The notes beneath the pieces were generated by a model, which saw nothing but the letters and a program-made list of their open reading frames with translations, made no database searches and was not told the DNA's origin. A stretch of DNA of 64,000 bases from JANNBN01 sp031430595 (GTDB lineage: Bacteria; Actinomycetota; Acidimicrobiia; Acidimicrobiales; JANYDT01): the NCBI GenBank assembly GCA_031430595.1, contig JANPBU010000035.1, positions 434,001 to 498,000 on the forward strand. Reading direction: 5' to 3'. Positions 8,868-17,530 of this stretch are shown piece after piece (the first letter of the stretch is position 1; the number at the start of each line of letters is the position of its first letter). Both the position numbers and the translations under genes were made by a program.

Positions 8868-9908
8868 TTACCGGCGTTCCCTATGATGACGAACGGCCAA
8901 TTCAATACAATTAGAAGTGTCAGTCATGGCTCGATCAAGACCGAAGGCTTCGACAAGTGAAACCGCCTTGACCAGGTGTTTCGCTTCAGATCCGAGGTGC
9001 CCGATTGGAAGTTCGTCAACCAGGTCATCGTCAATTCCGCCAGCCACAATCAGTACCGGCAAGCGACGCTGAACTGCGGCCTCGCAGACACCGCCAACCA
9101 CTTTGCCGTTGAACGACTCAGCGTCAAGAAACCCTTCGCCGGTTATAACAAGGTCAAATCTTTCATCGAGTTTCCCGAGCGCTTCGTAAAACCCGACTGA
9201 CTCAGCTACACACTGAAATCCACTTACGATTTCGGCCCCGATCGACACCAGCGCCCCGGCTAAACCACCAGCGGCTCCCGATCCAACAACATCGCGAATG
9301 TCGACCCCGCGTTCCTCGAAGTAGCGGTCGGCCAGCTGTTCTAATCGCCGAGTAAGCAACGCCACTTGCGCAGGGCTCGCCCCTTTTTGTGGGCCAAATA
9401 CCTTCGCAGCATCAATGAAGCGTGTCTCGACATCGCACGCAGCAACCAACCGAGTGCCTGCGAGACGTGAGTGTGGGATCAACGCTTGAAGTGCGCCCAA
9501 ACCGCCATCCGTAGTAGCTGAGCCTCCAAGCGTGACCGTGATCGATATTGCACCTTCCGCAATCGCCGCAGCGATCAGTTGCCCCGTTCCGAACGTAGTT
9601 GCGCCGAGGGCATCGTTACCCGTTCGACCCCCAGCCAGCATCAGACCAGAGGCACGGGCCATCTCAATAAACGCCTTGCGTTTCCACATCAACCACTTCG
9701 CGTCAACGGGCTGACCGAGCGGACCTGTAACCGTCGTTGTACGGAAGGTACCGCCAGCCGCAGCGAGGGCATCGAGGGTACCTTCACCACCATCAGCCAG
9801 AGGAAGAAGTTGTGCAGAAACCCCGTTGAGGCCGCGCTGCATTGCTGCTGCAGCTTCTAAGCCGGTGGCGGTTCCTCGATACTTATCGGGGCAAACCAGT
9901 ACTCGCAT
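8868..9908 (-). CDS. glxK: Glycerate kinase
   Basis: Type-2 glycerate kinase family (GarK/GlxK), phosphorylating glycerate to 2- or 3-phosphoglycerate with ATP. Supporting motifs are VLVCPDKYRGTATGLEAA at the N-terminus, LPLADGGEGTLDAL, GRTGNDALGATTFGTGQLI, ITVTLGGSATTDGGLGAL, and FDLVITGEGFLDAESFNGK near residue 280. The length of 346 is slightly shorter than the usual 370-380. It reads into groEL's upstream region but CIRCE and promoter separate them. It lies 15 bases after the LytR_C gene stop. Confidence 0.93.
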   Translation of the reverse strand: MRVLVCPDKYRGTATGLEAAAAMQRGLNGVSAQLLPLADGGEGTLDALAAAGGTFRTTTVTGPLGQPVDAKWLMWKRKAFIEMARASGLMLAGGRTGNDALGATTFGTGQLIAAAIAEGAISITVTLGGSATTDGGLGALQALIPHSRLAGTRLVAACDVETRFIDAAKVFGPQKGASPAQVALLTRRLEQLADRYFEERGVDIRDVVGSGAAGGLAGALVSIGAEIVSGFQCVAESVGFYEALGKLDERFDLVITGEGFLDAESFNGKVVGGVCEAAVQRRLPVLIVAGGIDDDLVDELPIGHLGSEAKHLVKAVSLVEAFGLDRAMTDTSNCIELAVRHHRERR

Positions 9909-9923
9909 GGCTACCGATCGACG

Positions 9924-10445
9924 TTATGCAGCAGGAACAACGCTCACTGCGCACGGCAAATTGCGGATCGTGTCGGCAATCGAATCGCCAATGATCAACA
10001 TCACGTTCGGTAACGGGGAAGGAACCGCTTTGAGGTTCGTCGTTTCGGGAAACGGAAGCGGTTCAAGCTGAATGTTTAGGGTCAACGCGATCTGGCGGGC
10101 CTCGGCTTCGAAACCAGCTTCTGCATAAAGGGCTGAAGGCGAAGGCTTGATGTTGGTATTCGTCGGCGACAACGCATCGTAAGTATTCAGCACGCAATTG
10201 CGAGCTTTCTTAGCAATACCGTCGGTGCGCGTACCGTTAACCATAAGTACTCGGACGGTTTTCAAATCTCGAGGTGGAAGCACAGGAACGGGGATCGTCG
10301 ACGAGACCGTGGTCGTCGTTGTATCCGCCGCTGTCTCCGAGGCAGCCACTGGATTGTTGGTTGTACGACTGATGATCCACGTTCCAATTGCCAGCGCCAA
10401 CACCAAAATGATGGCACCACGTGCAGATCGACCGAGTGAGTTCAT
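9924..10445 (-). CDS. Membrane-anchored LytR C-terminal-domain protein
   Basis: 173 residues. One N-terminal membrane helix (AIILVLALAIGTWII) is followed by a Thr-rich linker. The extracytoplasmic LytR_C domain is marked by VRVLMVNGTRTDGIAKKARN and a C-terminal LPNVMLIIGDSIADTI segment. LytR_C domains are found in cell-envelope proteins, often attached to LytR-CpsA-Psr enzymes; here the domain stands alone. GAGGA lies 7 bases before the ATG. A tRNA terminator hairpin sits immediately upstream, its T-run touching the ribosome site. Confidence 0.82.
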   Translation of the reverse strand: MNSLGRSARGAIILVLALAIGTWIISRTTNNPVAASETAADTTTTTVSSTIPVPVLPPRDLKTVRVLMVNGTRTDGIAKKARNCVLNTYDALSPTNTNIKPSPSALYAEAGFEAEARQIALTLNIQLEPLPFPETTNLKAVPSPLPNVMLIIGDSIADTIRNLPCAVSVVPAA

Positions 10446-10456
10446 AGGCCATCCTC

Positions 10457-10482
10457 AAAAGACGCCCAAGACAAGCTTGGGC
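10457..10482 (-). terminator. Rho-independent terminator after tRNA-Thr
   Basis: On the minus strand GCCCAAG - CTTGT - CTTGGGC is followed by GTCTTTT. The 7-bp stem and T-run lie 95 bases downstream of the tRNA 3' end. The T-run continues straight into TGAGGA, the ribosome site of the LytR_C gene. Confidence 0.75.
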
Positions 10483-10577
10483 AGGTGCCATAGATGGTAA
10501 CCACCAGAAGAGGTCAAGTGGAGCCACTTCGGCGAGTTCTAGCAAAACTCACCAAACACTGACTCGAAACGGACGAG

Positions 10578-10650
10578 AGCCGAGTGTCGGAATTGAACCG
10601 ACGACATCCTGTTTACAAGACAGGTGCTCTACCAACTGAGCTAACCCGGC
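10578..10650 (-). tRNA. tRNA-Thr (anticodon TGT)
   Basis: The minus strand folds as a cloverleaf. The acceptor stem GCCGGGT pairs with ACTCGGC (one G-T). The D arm is TAGCTCAGTTGGTAGAGCA, the anticodon stem CCTGT/ACAGG with loop CTTGTAA (anticodon TGT, reading ACA), and the T arm GTCGGTTCAATTCCGAC. The discriminator is T and CCA is not encoded. It starts 17 bases downstream of the AAA+ ATPase gene. Confidence 0.96.
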
Positions 10651-10667
10651 GGGGTTTAGCCGCAAGG

Positions 10668-11951
10668 TTACTTCTTGGTAAAGACCCCGCCGCCCGTTTC
10701 GCCTCCACCCGTGAAATACAGCTCAGCTGCCCGAGAAATCATGTCATCGTCCATAATCCGCGGAACCTTTTTGTAGTCACATACGTTTTTGACCAGCCGG
10801 ACCAAGTCAACCGGGTAACACGAGTGCAGCCCTTTACGTCCGACAGAAGCCAACTTGTTACGCACTGATTGATGGGCACCTGCCGGGAGTTGAACATCGA
10901 ACGCCACAGCCACACGAGACAAAATTTCGTCGAACTCCTCGACGGTTGCAGCCCCTACGTGGATTTTGTTTTGGATTCGACGGAAGAAGGCTTCATCGCC
11001 AAGGTCATTGGGGTTGAGGTTTGTTGAAAATACAACGAGCACTTCGAACGGCACCAAAAACTTTGTTCCGGCATCAAGCGAAAGGTAGTCAACCCGACGT
11101 TCCAGAGGAATAATCCACCGGTTCAGGAGGGCGCCCGGGTCAATAAGTTGTCGGCCGAAGTCGTCAATCAGCAAAATTCCGTTGTTGGCCTTCAGCTGAA
11201 GCGGAGCTACGTACACCTTCGAAACCGGGTCGCGTCGCAACTGCAGCATGCTCAGTTCAAGTTCACCACCAGCAACCACGAGCGGTCGCTCGCACACCAC
11301 CCAGCGTGGGTCAAGCCCTTCGATGATGGTGTCAACCTTTTTATGCACCGAAGGGTCATATACCGAAATGACAGCCCCTTCGACTTCGATCGCATGCGGA
11401 ACCAGCACCCAGTCGTCGTACAGGCGGATCAATCGTTCAGCAAGGCTTGTTTTGCCGGTTCCAGCGGGGCCCCACAGCAACATCGAACGTTGACCGGCGA
11501 AGGCCGCACCGAGTTCATCGACGATCTTTGGGTTGAGCACGAGGTCAGTGAATTTCGAACGTACGAGGGCGTCGGATACATCAACTTCGGTCTTCAGCCA
11601 CGCAACCACCTCGGTATACCGGGTCAACGACACCGGAGCCGCACCCACCCAGGTTGAGCGTTCTTGCGATGCCCTCGACCGTTCTCGCCCAATATCGGTA
11701 AGCGAAAAATGGTAGTTACCCATTCCTTCGAGGCTGGTTACGTCGAAGTATTTTCGGTCTCTCAGGGTAGAAAACACTTCGGCGATAATCGACGGATGCA
11801 ACGAAAGATCGGTGGCAATCTTGTTGACAGTGGTTCGATCAAGGATCGCGGCACGCCGAAGAATCATGTCTTCGACAATCGCTAGGGGAATGTCGAGGTC
11901 GACCAAACGTCCAGGAAGTCGTAGGTTCTCGGGAAGCTGTTCATCGCTCAC
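10668..11951 (-). CDS. AAA+ ATPase with N-terminal winged-helix-like region
   Basis: 427 residues starting at GTG. Residues 25-95 look like a winged helix (ILDRTTVNKIATDL, HPSIIAEVFSTL). The AAA+ core has Walker A GPAGTGKTS at 161-169, Walker B GILLIDDFGRQ at 258-268, and sensor-1-like VVFSTNLNP. The C-terminal helical lid contains HSCYPVDLVRLVKNVCDY. Similar ATPases in actinobacteria are annotated only as ATPases with chaperone-like activity. No clear partner gene is adjacent, so the substrate is unknown. Sixteen bases separate its stop from the tRNA. Confidence 0.8.
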   Translation of the reverse strand: MSDEQLPENLRLPGRLVDLDIPLAIVEDMILRRAAILDRTTVNKIATDLSLHPSIIAEVFSTLRDRKYFDVTSLEGMGNYHFSLTDIGRERSRASQERSTWVGAAPVSLTRYTEVVAWLKTEVDVSDALVRSKFTDLVLNPKIVDELGAAFAGQRSMLLWGPAGTGKTSLAERLIRLYDDWVLVPHAIEVEGAVISVYDPSVHKKVDTIIEGLDPRWVVCERPLVVAGGELELSMLQLRRDPVSKVYVAPLQLKANNGILLIDDFGRQLIDPGALLNRWIIPLERRVDYLSLDAGTKFLVPFEVLVVFSTNLNPNDLGDEAFFRRIQNKIHVGAATVEEFDEILSRVAVAFDVQLPAGAHQSVRNKLASVGRKGLHSCYPVDLVRLVKNVCDYKKVPRIMDDDMISRAAELYFTGGGETGGGVFTKK

Positions 11952-12011
11952 CCAACGGCTATCGGCACGTACCTCGCCTGACCTGAGGAATCATCAGGTA
12001 GTCAGGCCCGA

Positions 12012-13289
12012 TTACCCCTGCTGCGCATCGTCCGCCTGGTCATCGTCGTAGTCCTGGTCGTCATCGTCATAATCTGACTCGTCAGCCAAGGGGATCTCAT
12101 CGTTTGCCCGGATGTCATCGACATCTCGTTGATCGTTTCCTCCCACCAGCGGGCCGTCGACGGGTCGGTGTCTACCGATCTCAAACAGGGCGACCGCCCC
12201 AGCGACCGAGGCGTTGAGTGATTCAATGCGACCACGAAGTGGGATGGCGGCAATTACGTCACATCGGTCTCTGACCAGGCGGCTCAGGCCATCACCCTCG
12301 GCACCAACGACCACAATCAGCGGCTGGTCGGCGAGGTGGGCCAGATCGTGAACAGTCGTGGTTGAGTTGGCATCGAGCCCAATGACCCACGCACCGCGCT
12401 CTTTGGCCCGCAGCAGGTACGCAGGAAGGCCGGGCACCAATCCGATTGGTAAATGCTCAATCGCTCCGGCGGCAGACTTGGCAACGGTTGGAGTGATGTG
12501 AACCGCCCGATGTTTCGGTACCACCACCCCGGTGACACCAGCCCCATCGGCACTGCGGAGTAGCGCCCCAAGGTTGCCGGGGTCGGTTAGGCCGTCCAAC
12601 GCCAAAATGAACGGTTGGGCCATTCCGTGGGGGCGACGTTCCAACATTTCGTCGGGATCGGCCTCTTCAAGGGGTTCGGCTAGGGCAATGACGCCTTGCG
12701 GTGATTCGGTTCTGGCCTGGGCGAGAACCTGCTCCTTGCTCACCCGTCGAACCGGAATGCCCCTAGCCGCGGCGAGCTCTTCGATATCCATGAGGATCGG
12801 TGAGTCATCGGTTCCGTCGGCCATGATGAGGGTACGAACCCGTCGCCTGCCAGCGGCTAGTAACTCGCGAACCGCTTGACGGCCCTCTACTTGGGCACCG
12901 TCGAGGCCCTTCGGGGCCATTGGGTGCTCCCAAGGAAGTCGGTCCATCTGACCTGAACCTGCTCGTCCACCTCCTCCGCCCGAACGCGCTGAACCCGAAC
13001 GCGCTGAACCCGATCCTGATCCTGATCGTGTCGGGGCTGCGGAGCGGCTTGCACCTCTCCCACCTCCGCCGGGTGTACCCGTTGGACGTCCAGCACCTGA
13101 TCGGCCGATTCCACCTGCGCCGCCAGCACGTCCGCCCGAGTTTGCCCCAGACCGACCGGACCCCCCCGAACCACCTGACGGTCGACCTTTGCCAGAGTTG
13201 CCAGACCTACCGGCCCCTGACCCACCTGCGCCTGAGCCACCTCGACCGCGACCCGACCCCTGTCCACTTCGACCACCGGCTGGGCTCAT
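12012..13289 (-). CDS. rlmB: TrmH/SpoU-family rRNA 2'-O-methyltransferase with RGG-like head and acidic tail
   Basis: 425 residues from ATG 13289, which has GAGGAG six bases ahead; the frame is open to 13382. Residues 1 to about 115 are almost entirely Gly, Arg, Ser and Ala in RGG/RSG-type repeats. Then comes the SpoU substrate-binding domain (EGRQAVRELLAAGRRRVRTL) and the knotted SAM-binding domain (ILALDGLTDPGNLGALLRSA, VVVGAEGDGLSRLVRDRCD, IPLRGRIESLNASVAGAVAL). The last 45 residues are acidic (DYDDDDQDYDDDQADD). The core suits 23S rRNA Gm2251 methylation (RlmB); the exact target is inferred. Last gene of the carD-ispD-ispF run. Confidence 0.9.
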   Translation of the reverse strand: MSPAGGRSGQGSGRGRGGSGAGGSGAGRSGNSGKGRPSGGSGGSGRSGANSGGRAGGAGGIGRSGAGRPTGTPGGGGRGASRSAAPTRSGSGSGSARSGSARSGGGGGRAGSGQMDRLPWEHPMAPKGLDGAQVEGRQAVRELLAAGRRRVRTLIMADGTDDSPILMDIEELAAARGIPVRRVSKEQVLAQARTESPQGVIALAEPLEEADPDEMLERRPHGMAQPFILALDGLTDPGNLGALLRSADGAGVTGVVVPKHRAVHITPTVAKSAAGAIEHLPIGLVPGLPAYLLRAKERGAWVIGLDANSTTTVHDLAHLADQPLIVVVGAEGDGLSRLVRDRCDVIAAIPLRGRIESLNASVAGAVALFEIGRHRPVDGPLVGGNDQRDVDDIRANDEIPLADESDYDDDDQDYDDDQADDAQQG

Positions 13290-13305
13290 GTTGTACTCCT
13301 CATTT

Positions 13306-13800
13306 TCATATGCGTTGTAACAAACAGACAGCAAAACATGCGATGCCTTCGCGACGCCCGAGAGCACCGAGACCTTCTGCACGCTTAGCTTTTATCGAAA
13401 CGGTTGCACCCACGACGGCTTCAACGCGATGCTTCATTTCCGCACGGTGGGGGGCCAGCTTCGGGGCTTCCAAAACAACGGTGGAGTCGACATTGCAAAT
13501 AGTCCAACCATGTGATCTGACTAATTCGACCGTGGCCGCAAGCAGGCGCATCGAATCGGCACCCTTCCATTCGGCATCGGTGTCAGGAAAATAGTGGCCA
13601 ATATCGCCCAGGTCAGCCGCCCCAAGCAATGCGTCAGTTATTGCATGGGCCAACGCGTCAGCGTCACTATGGCCGCGTAAACCCCGATGCCCTTCAAACA
13701 ACACCCCGCCCAAAATGAGGGGGCGAACGGCTCCGTCGATGCCTAAGTCATCTGTGAACGGATGAATATCGAAGCCTTCACCGATCCGGAGTTCGGTCAT
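13306..13800 (-). CDS. ispF: 2-C-methyl-D-erythritol 2,4-cyclodiphosphate synthase
   Basis: Non-mevalonate isoprenoid pathway: converts the CDP-ME 2-phosphate to the 2,4-cyclodiphosphate. Signature IGEGFDIHPF with metal-binding Asp and His near the N-terminus, GHSDADALAHAITDALLGA, and a C-terminal KAKRAEGLGALGRREGIAC. Length 164 is normal. The start ATG overlaps the ispD stop as ATGA, so the two are translationally coupled. 16 bases separate it from rlmB. Confidence 0.95.
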   Translation of the reverse strand: MTELRIGEGFDIHPFTDDLGIDGAVRPLILGGVLFEGHRGLRGHSDADALAHAITDALLGAADLGDIGHYFPDTDAEWKGADSMRLLAATVELVRSHGWTICNVDSTVVLEAPKLAPHRAEMKHRVEAVVGATVSIKAKRAEGLGALGRREGIACFAVCLLQRI

Positions 13801-14510
13801 GTCACATCTACCCATTCTTGTGCCGCAAGTACGTCTTTAAGGTATTCGAGGTCGGCCAACGTGGTGACCTTTCGAAGCATCAACGAACCTGGAACTACTG
13901 CGATTCGGCCGCCATACTGTTCGACGAGAGCGGCATCGTCAGTTGCATCTGCACCATCGGCGTGAGCCCGTCGAAGTATGTCGGCTCGAAACACCTGAGG
14001 GGTTTGCACCGCCACGAGTTCGTTTCGGTTTGGGGTCTCTACGACGAAACCATTGACGACTCGCTTGATCGTGTCAGTCACAGGGACACCCGGGATTGCG
14101 CCGTCTGCGCCCCCGACTATCGCATCGAGAAGATCTGTCATGACCTTCGGGTCGATCAAAGGTCGGGCCGCATCGTGGACCAACACAAACTCGGCCGTCA
14201 CTGGAACCATCGCCAGACCACAACGAACCGATTCGCTTCGAGTGGAACCACCAGTAACGACACAACCCGCACCCGGTTCATCGTCTTTGCAACGGTCGGC
14301 ATGAACGACCAACACCACCTGCTGACCGAACCACCGTCGAAACGATTCAAGACAATGATCAAGTACCCGCCGGTCACCCAAGGCAAGGTATTGCTTCGGG
14401 ATTTCGCTACCAAAACGCGAACCTGACCCCGCAGCAACCACAATTACCCATGATGGCGAGGCGGCCGGATGAATGAGTTGGTCAGGCAACGGACTTTCGT
14501 TCTGGCTCAC
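13797..14510 (-). CDS. ispD: 2-C-methyl-D-erythritol 4-phosphate cytidylyltransferase
   Basis: Transfers CMP to MEP in the non-mevalonate pathway. The N-terminal nucleotide-binding motif VVAAGSGSRFGSEIPKQYL is followed by FVLVHDAARPLIDP and VAVQTPQVFRADIL, typical of IspD. 237 residues. Its ATG overlaps the carD stop (ATGA) and its own stop overlaps the ispF start, giving a continuously coupled carD-ispD-ispF message. Confidence 0.95.
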   Translation of the reverse strand: MSQNESPLPDQLIHPAASPSWVIVVAAGSGSRFGSEIPKQYLALGDRRVLDHCLESFRRWFGQQVVLVVHADRCKDDEPGAGCVVTGGSTRSESVRCGLAMVPVTAEFVLVHDAARPLIDPKVMTDLLDAIVGGADGAIPGVPVTDTIKRVVNGFVVETPNRNELVAVQTPQVFRADILRRAHADGADATDDAALVEQYGGRIAVVPGSLMLRKVTTLADLEYLKDVLAAQEWVDVT

Positions 14511-14989
14511 ACCAGGGCGTCAGACAGTTTCTGTTCCGCTTCTTCTTGGGTCACGTTCAATGCAAAGGTAAGTTCACTGACCAAAATAAGGCGAGCCTTG
14601 ACCAACATTCGCTTTTCACCAGCCGAAAGACCCTTGTCTTTGTCGCGGATCGATAGGTTACGAACGACTTCGGCAACCTGATAGATGTCGCCCGATTTGA
14701 GCTTCTCGACGTGGTTCTTGAAGCGACGTGACCAGTTCGTTGGCATACGCGCTTCCTTCTTACTGAGTACTGCGAATACCTCTTCGACTTCTTCGTCGTT
14801 GATGACTTCGCGAAGGCCAACCTCGTCGACTTTGTCAACGGGAACCTTGAGCGTGAGCTGATCAAAGGCGAGCTTGAGAACCAAATACTCTTTCTCTTCA
14901 CCGCCAAACGTGATCGACTCGCGTCGCTCAATAGTTGCAGCACCGTGGTGCGGGTACACGACCTTGTCACCGACATCGAATGTCGTCAT
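14507..14989 (-). CDS. carD: CarD-type RNA polymerase-binding transcription factor
   Basis: CarD binds the RNA polymerase beta subunit and stabilises open complexes at ribosomal and other promoters. The N-terminal RNAP-interaction domain (FDVGDKVVYPHHGAATIERR, YLVLKLAFDQLTLKVPVDK) and C-terminal helical DNA-binding domain (NWSRRFKNHVEKLKSGD, KGLSAGEKRMLVKARLIL) are complete. 160 residues from ATG 14989, with GGAG upstream. The order carD-ispD-ispF is shared with mycobacteria; there cysS usually sits before rlmB, but here it is absent. Confidence 0.95.
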   Translation of the reverse strand: MTTFDVGDKVVYPHHGAATIERRESITFGGEEKEYLVLKLAFDQLTLKVPVDKVDEVGLREVINDEEVEEVFAVLSKKEARMPTNWSRRFKNHVEKLKSGDIYQVAEVVRNLSIRDKDKGLSAGEKRMLVKARLILVSELTFALNVTQEEAEQKLSDALV

Positions 14990-15105
14990 GGTGCTCCAAG
15001 TAGAACGTGGCTGGTCACAGCCGGAAATAAGCTTTTCCATGATACCGGTGATCTGCTGCCCTTCGAACCGTCGTTACACAACCAGGCTCGATTACGCTCC
15101 AGTGC

Positions 15106-15762
15106 ATGGTTAAGGTCGAGTTCTTTTCGAGCATTGAGTTCTTTCAGGTCTTTTCACCGGAGGCCCTTGAACGCTTTGCGGCTGCTGCGTCGGTTCAAAC
15201 GTTCATGCGTGGCGATCACGCATTTGCCGAGGGCGACGAGGCAAAAGAGATGTTCATCGTAAAAAGTGGTCGAATCGCGATCGCTAACCGAAACATAGAT
15301 CGTGAGTCACTGTTGGCACTCATGAACCCAGGCGATCTTTTCGGCGAAATGGCGCTTTTTGACGGTCAAGGTCGCTCGGCGGGCGCACGAGCACTGGAGC
15401 AAAGTGAAGTGGTCGTGCTTCCTTACGCCAGCATGACCGAAGAGTTGAAGCTCGATCCTGATGCCTTGTGGGCTGTGGTTGGGTTGTTCTCTCGCCGTAT
15501 CAGGGTGGCCGACGAAGCCCTTGCGGACTCGGTTTTCCTCGATGTAACCGGGCGCACCGCTAAGCGTTTGCTCGACATTGCTGGCGACAGCGACGAGTTC
15601 CAGTTACCAATCACCCAGGAGGAGCTAGCCGGAATGATCGGGGCCAGCCGCGAGCGGGTCAACAAGGCCATCGCGCAATTCGTCCGCCTCGGTTGGATGG
15701 AGCAGCATGAGCGCACCTACCGAATTGTTGACCGAAAGCGTATGACCAACCGAGCGAGCTAA
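15106..15762 (+). CDS. Crp/Fnr-family transcription regulator (GlxR/Crp-like)
   Basis: 218 residues. The cyclic-nucleotide-binding fold occupies residues 5-120, with MNPGDLFGEMALFDGQGRSA matching the phosphate-binding cassette (the Arg-Ser pair suits cAMP binding). A dimer helix (FSRRIRVADEALADSVFLDV) and a winged HTH with recognition helix ITQEELAGMIGASRERVNKA follow. The overall layout is close to mycobacterial Crp and corynebacterial GlxR. Divergent from carD. cAMP binding is inferred from the motif. Confidence 0.9.
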   Translation: MVKVEFFSSIEFFQVFSPEALERFAAAASVQTFMRGDHAFAEGDEAKEMFIVKSGRIAIANRNIDRESLLALMNPGDLFGEMALFDGQGRSAGARALEQSEVVVLPYASMTEELKLDPDALWAVVGLFSRRIRVADEALADSVFLDVTGRTAKRLLDIAGDSDEFQLPITQEELAGMIGASRERVNKAIAQFVRLGWMEQHERTYRIVDRKRMTNRAS

Positions 15763-15959
15763 GTCGTCGGCACTTGTTCTACCTTTTTCACTTACGCAAC
15801 AGGTGAGCACCCGGTGACCACGTCTTGAGGCTCACGCAGCGAGGGGTCGATCCGGCGGTTGCAGCCGCTTGATCAAGTCCCATCATCGAAAACTGTGCGT
15901 TTACCGTGTCTTTCGGATTTTACTTGAAAAGACATCACGTGCAGTGTAGGTTACTTCTG

Positions 15960-16625
15960 ATGTTACGCAGAGTGATCATTTTCGCCGGTCTGGGTCTCTT
16001 GGCAGCAGCCTGTGCTCCGAGCAAGGGCCCTGCGGTACCCAGCGCAACCGTGCAAACCATTGCCGTTGTTGCAGCCACCGAACCAAAATCAACCACGGTC
16101 CCATCGTCATCGAGCAGCACCACCACCACGACCACCACCATCACCACGGCCGCTAGTTCGACAATTCCCGAAACGCCCGTGGCCAAAGACCCCGACTTCG
16201 ATGCCATCGAACAGGCTCTCAAAGAAGGGCAAATGGAGTACGCAGATCAACTGACCACCAATGCACCTGACTTCGACCGTCTTTCTGAGTTTTTTGATCG
16301 GGAAACTGCGAATTCGTTGGTCACACGAATCCGGCAGATTGCTTCCTCGGGCCGACGAATCAAAAGCGGATCAATCGGTGAGCTGAAGGTAACGCAGGTT
16401 TCGCCAACCAATCTCCCCGAACTCAAACTGGCCCGGGTCTGTTACCAAAACAATGCAAGGGAATATTTAGTTGGGGACCCGTCGAGGGATGATGACGACC
16501 AACTTGTTCAGGACAAGTACGAGGTTGTGGCATACGACATTTACGTCCTTAACAAACAAGGCGTTTGGCGAGCTGGCCGCAAAACCAATCTGAGTGAATC
16601 ATCATGCGCTGGCGTTTTCGCATAG
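15960..16625 (+). CDS. Lipoprotein with Thr/Ser-rich linker
   Basis: From ATG 15960 the protein starts LRRVIIFAGLGLLAAACAP, a lipoprotein signal with lipobox LAAAC. A Thr-rich spacer follows, then a small alpha/beta domain from about residue 75 ending in YDIYVLNKQGVWRAGRKTN. The frame is open to 15906, but that extension would spoil the signal peptide. The last 22 bases overlap the next gene, so the pair is coupled. Function unknown; the C-terminal part resembles small secreted stress- or wall-associated domains. Confidence 0.72.
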   Translation: MLRRVIIFAGLGLLAAACAPSKGPAVPSATVQTIAVVAATEPKSTTVPSSSSSTTTTTTTITTAASSTIPETPVAKDPDFDAIEQALKEGQMEYADQLTTNAPDFDRLSEFFDRETANSLVTRIRQIASSGRRIKSGSIGELKVTQVSPTNLPELKLARVCYQNNAREYLVGDPSRDDDDQLVQDKYEVVAYDIYVLNKQGVWRAGRKTNLSESSCAGVFA

Positions 16626-17467
16626 CTTCCCTCGCTTTCGCAAGCCTCCTTTCGCTTCAGCAAACGGCGGTCGCCGGAGGAGATGCAACGGGGGATACGA
16701 CGATTGGTAACGACGGAACCGATTCCAACATCGAGACTTCCGGAACAAAGGGCGGCCCTGAAAATCCTGGAAACTCTGCACCCAAACCCCGCCCACCGTC
16801 GAATTGCCCACAATTCGAACTGCAGCCAAATTCGCCCACATTTCACATGCGACGACCCAACGGGGGTTACTACCTCATGGCACTTGCCCGATGCCGGGCT
16901 GGCGACCAATACAGCCCAACCCCAATCAGATGCATCTCCGAATGCCCCGCCAACGACGACATCCCAGATATTCCCCCACCGCCAAACGCTGACGGCGTGT
17001 TACGCAACCTTCTTTCCGCTGCATTGCCACCAGTGCCCCGATTCGCCCCACCAGTCGAACGACCGGACGTTGAAGCAATCACTGGCCTGCGCCTCTACTT
17101 CTCGGTAGACCCGGCCATGTGGACGCCAATCACCCCTCCAACTCAAACAGCGCCCGGCGGATGGTGGGCCACTGCGACACTCACCCCGACCGACATCTCA
17201 CTTACCTTCAACGGGATGAAAGCAACTTGCGATGGTCCCGGTGCAAACCCCAAAACCGAAACAGGACGCGCTAAATCAGCAGCAGCAGGCTGCTACCTCG
17301 CAATCACCACGATTCCAGAAGGCGGTACTGCACCAGCAGAACTCACCATTACCTGGACCGCCGTGATTCAATCGAACGTCCCCGGGGTACCAGCCACCGG
17401 ACTAATCAACACCACAACAATCACGCCTGTGCGCGTTAAAGAACTTCAAGCCGTCATCACCAAGTAA
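16604..17467 (+). CDS. Secreted Pro-rich protein, function unknown
   Basis: 287 residues with a signal peptide (RWRFRIASLAFASLLSLQQT, cleavage after AVAG). A Gly/Asn/Thr and Pro-rich region follows, with a Cys-containing segment (CRAGDQYSPTPIRCISEC) that could form disulfides, and a beta-rich C-terminal half (LRLYFSVDPAMW; GWWATATLTPTDISLTF). It overlaps the lipoprotein gene by 22 bases, pointing to one operon and perhaps a surface complex. I do not recognise the family. Confidence 0.72.
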   Translation: MRWRFRIASLAFASLLSLQQTAVAGGDATGDTTIGNDGTDSNIETSGTKGGPENPGNSAPKPRPPSNCPQFELQPNSPTFHMRRPNGGYYLMALARCRAGDQYSPTPIRCISECPANDDIPDIPPPPNADGVLRNLLSAALPPVPRFAPPVERPDVEAITGLRLYFSVDPAMWTPITPPTQTAPGGWWATATLTPTDISLTFNGMKATCDGPGANPKTETGRAKSAAAGCYLAITTIPEGGTAPAELTITWTAVIQSNVPGVPATGLINTTTITPVRVKELQAVITK

Positions 17468-17530
17468 GCGGGAGCGACCACCTCTTGAGGCCACCGTCCG
17501 TGAATGGAGGCCCGAGGCCGTTCCTCTCGT

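Noticed and set aside
10578..10650. Integration site at tRNA-Thr
   Set aside because: No integrase, no duplicated tRNA 3' end found in the window, and the flanks are core genes.
12920..13594. Plus-strand frame opposite rlmB and ispF
   Set aside because: It arises from the complement of the Gly/Arg-rich rlmB head and crosses into ispF; not protein-like.
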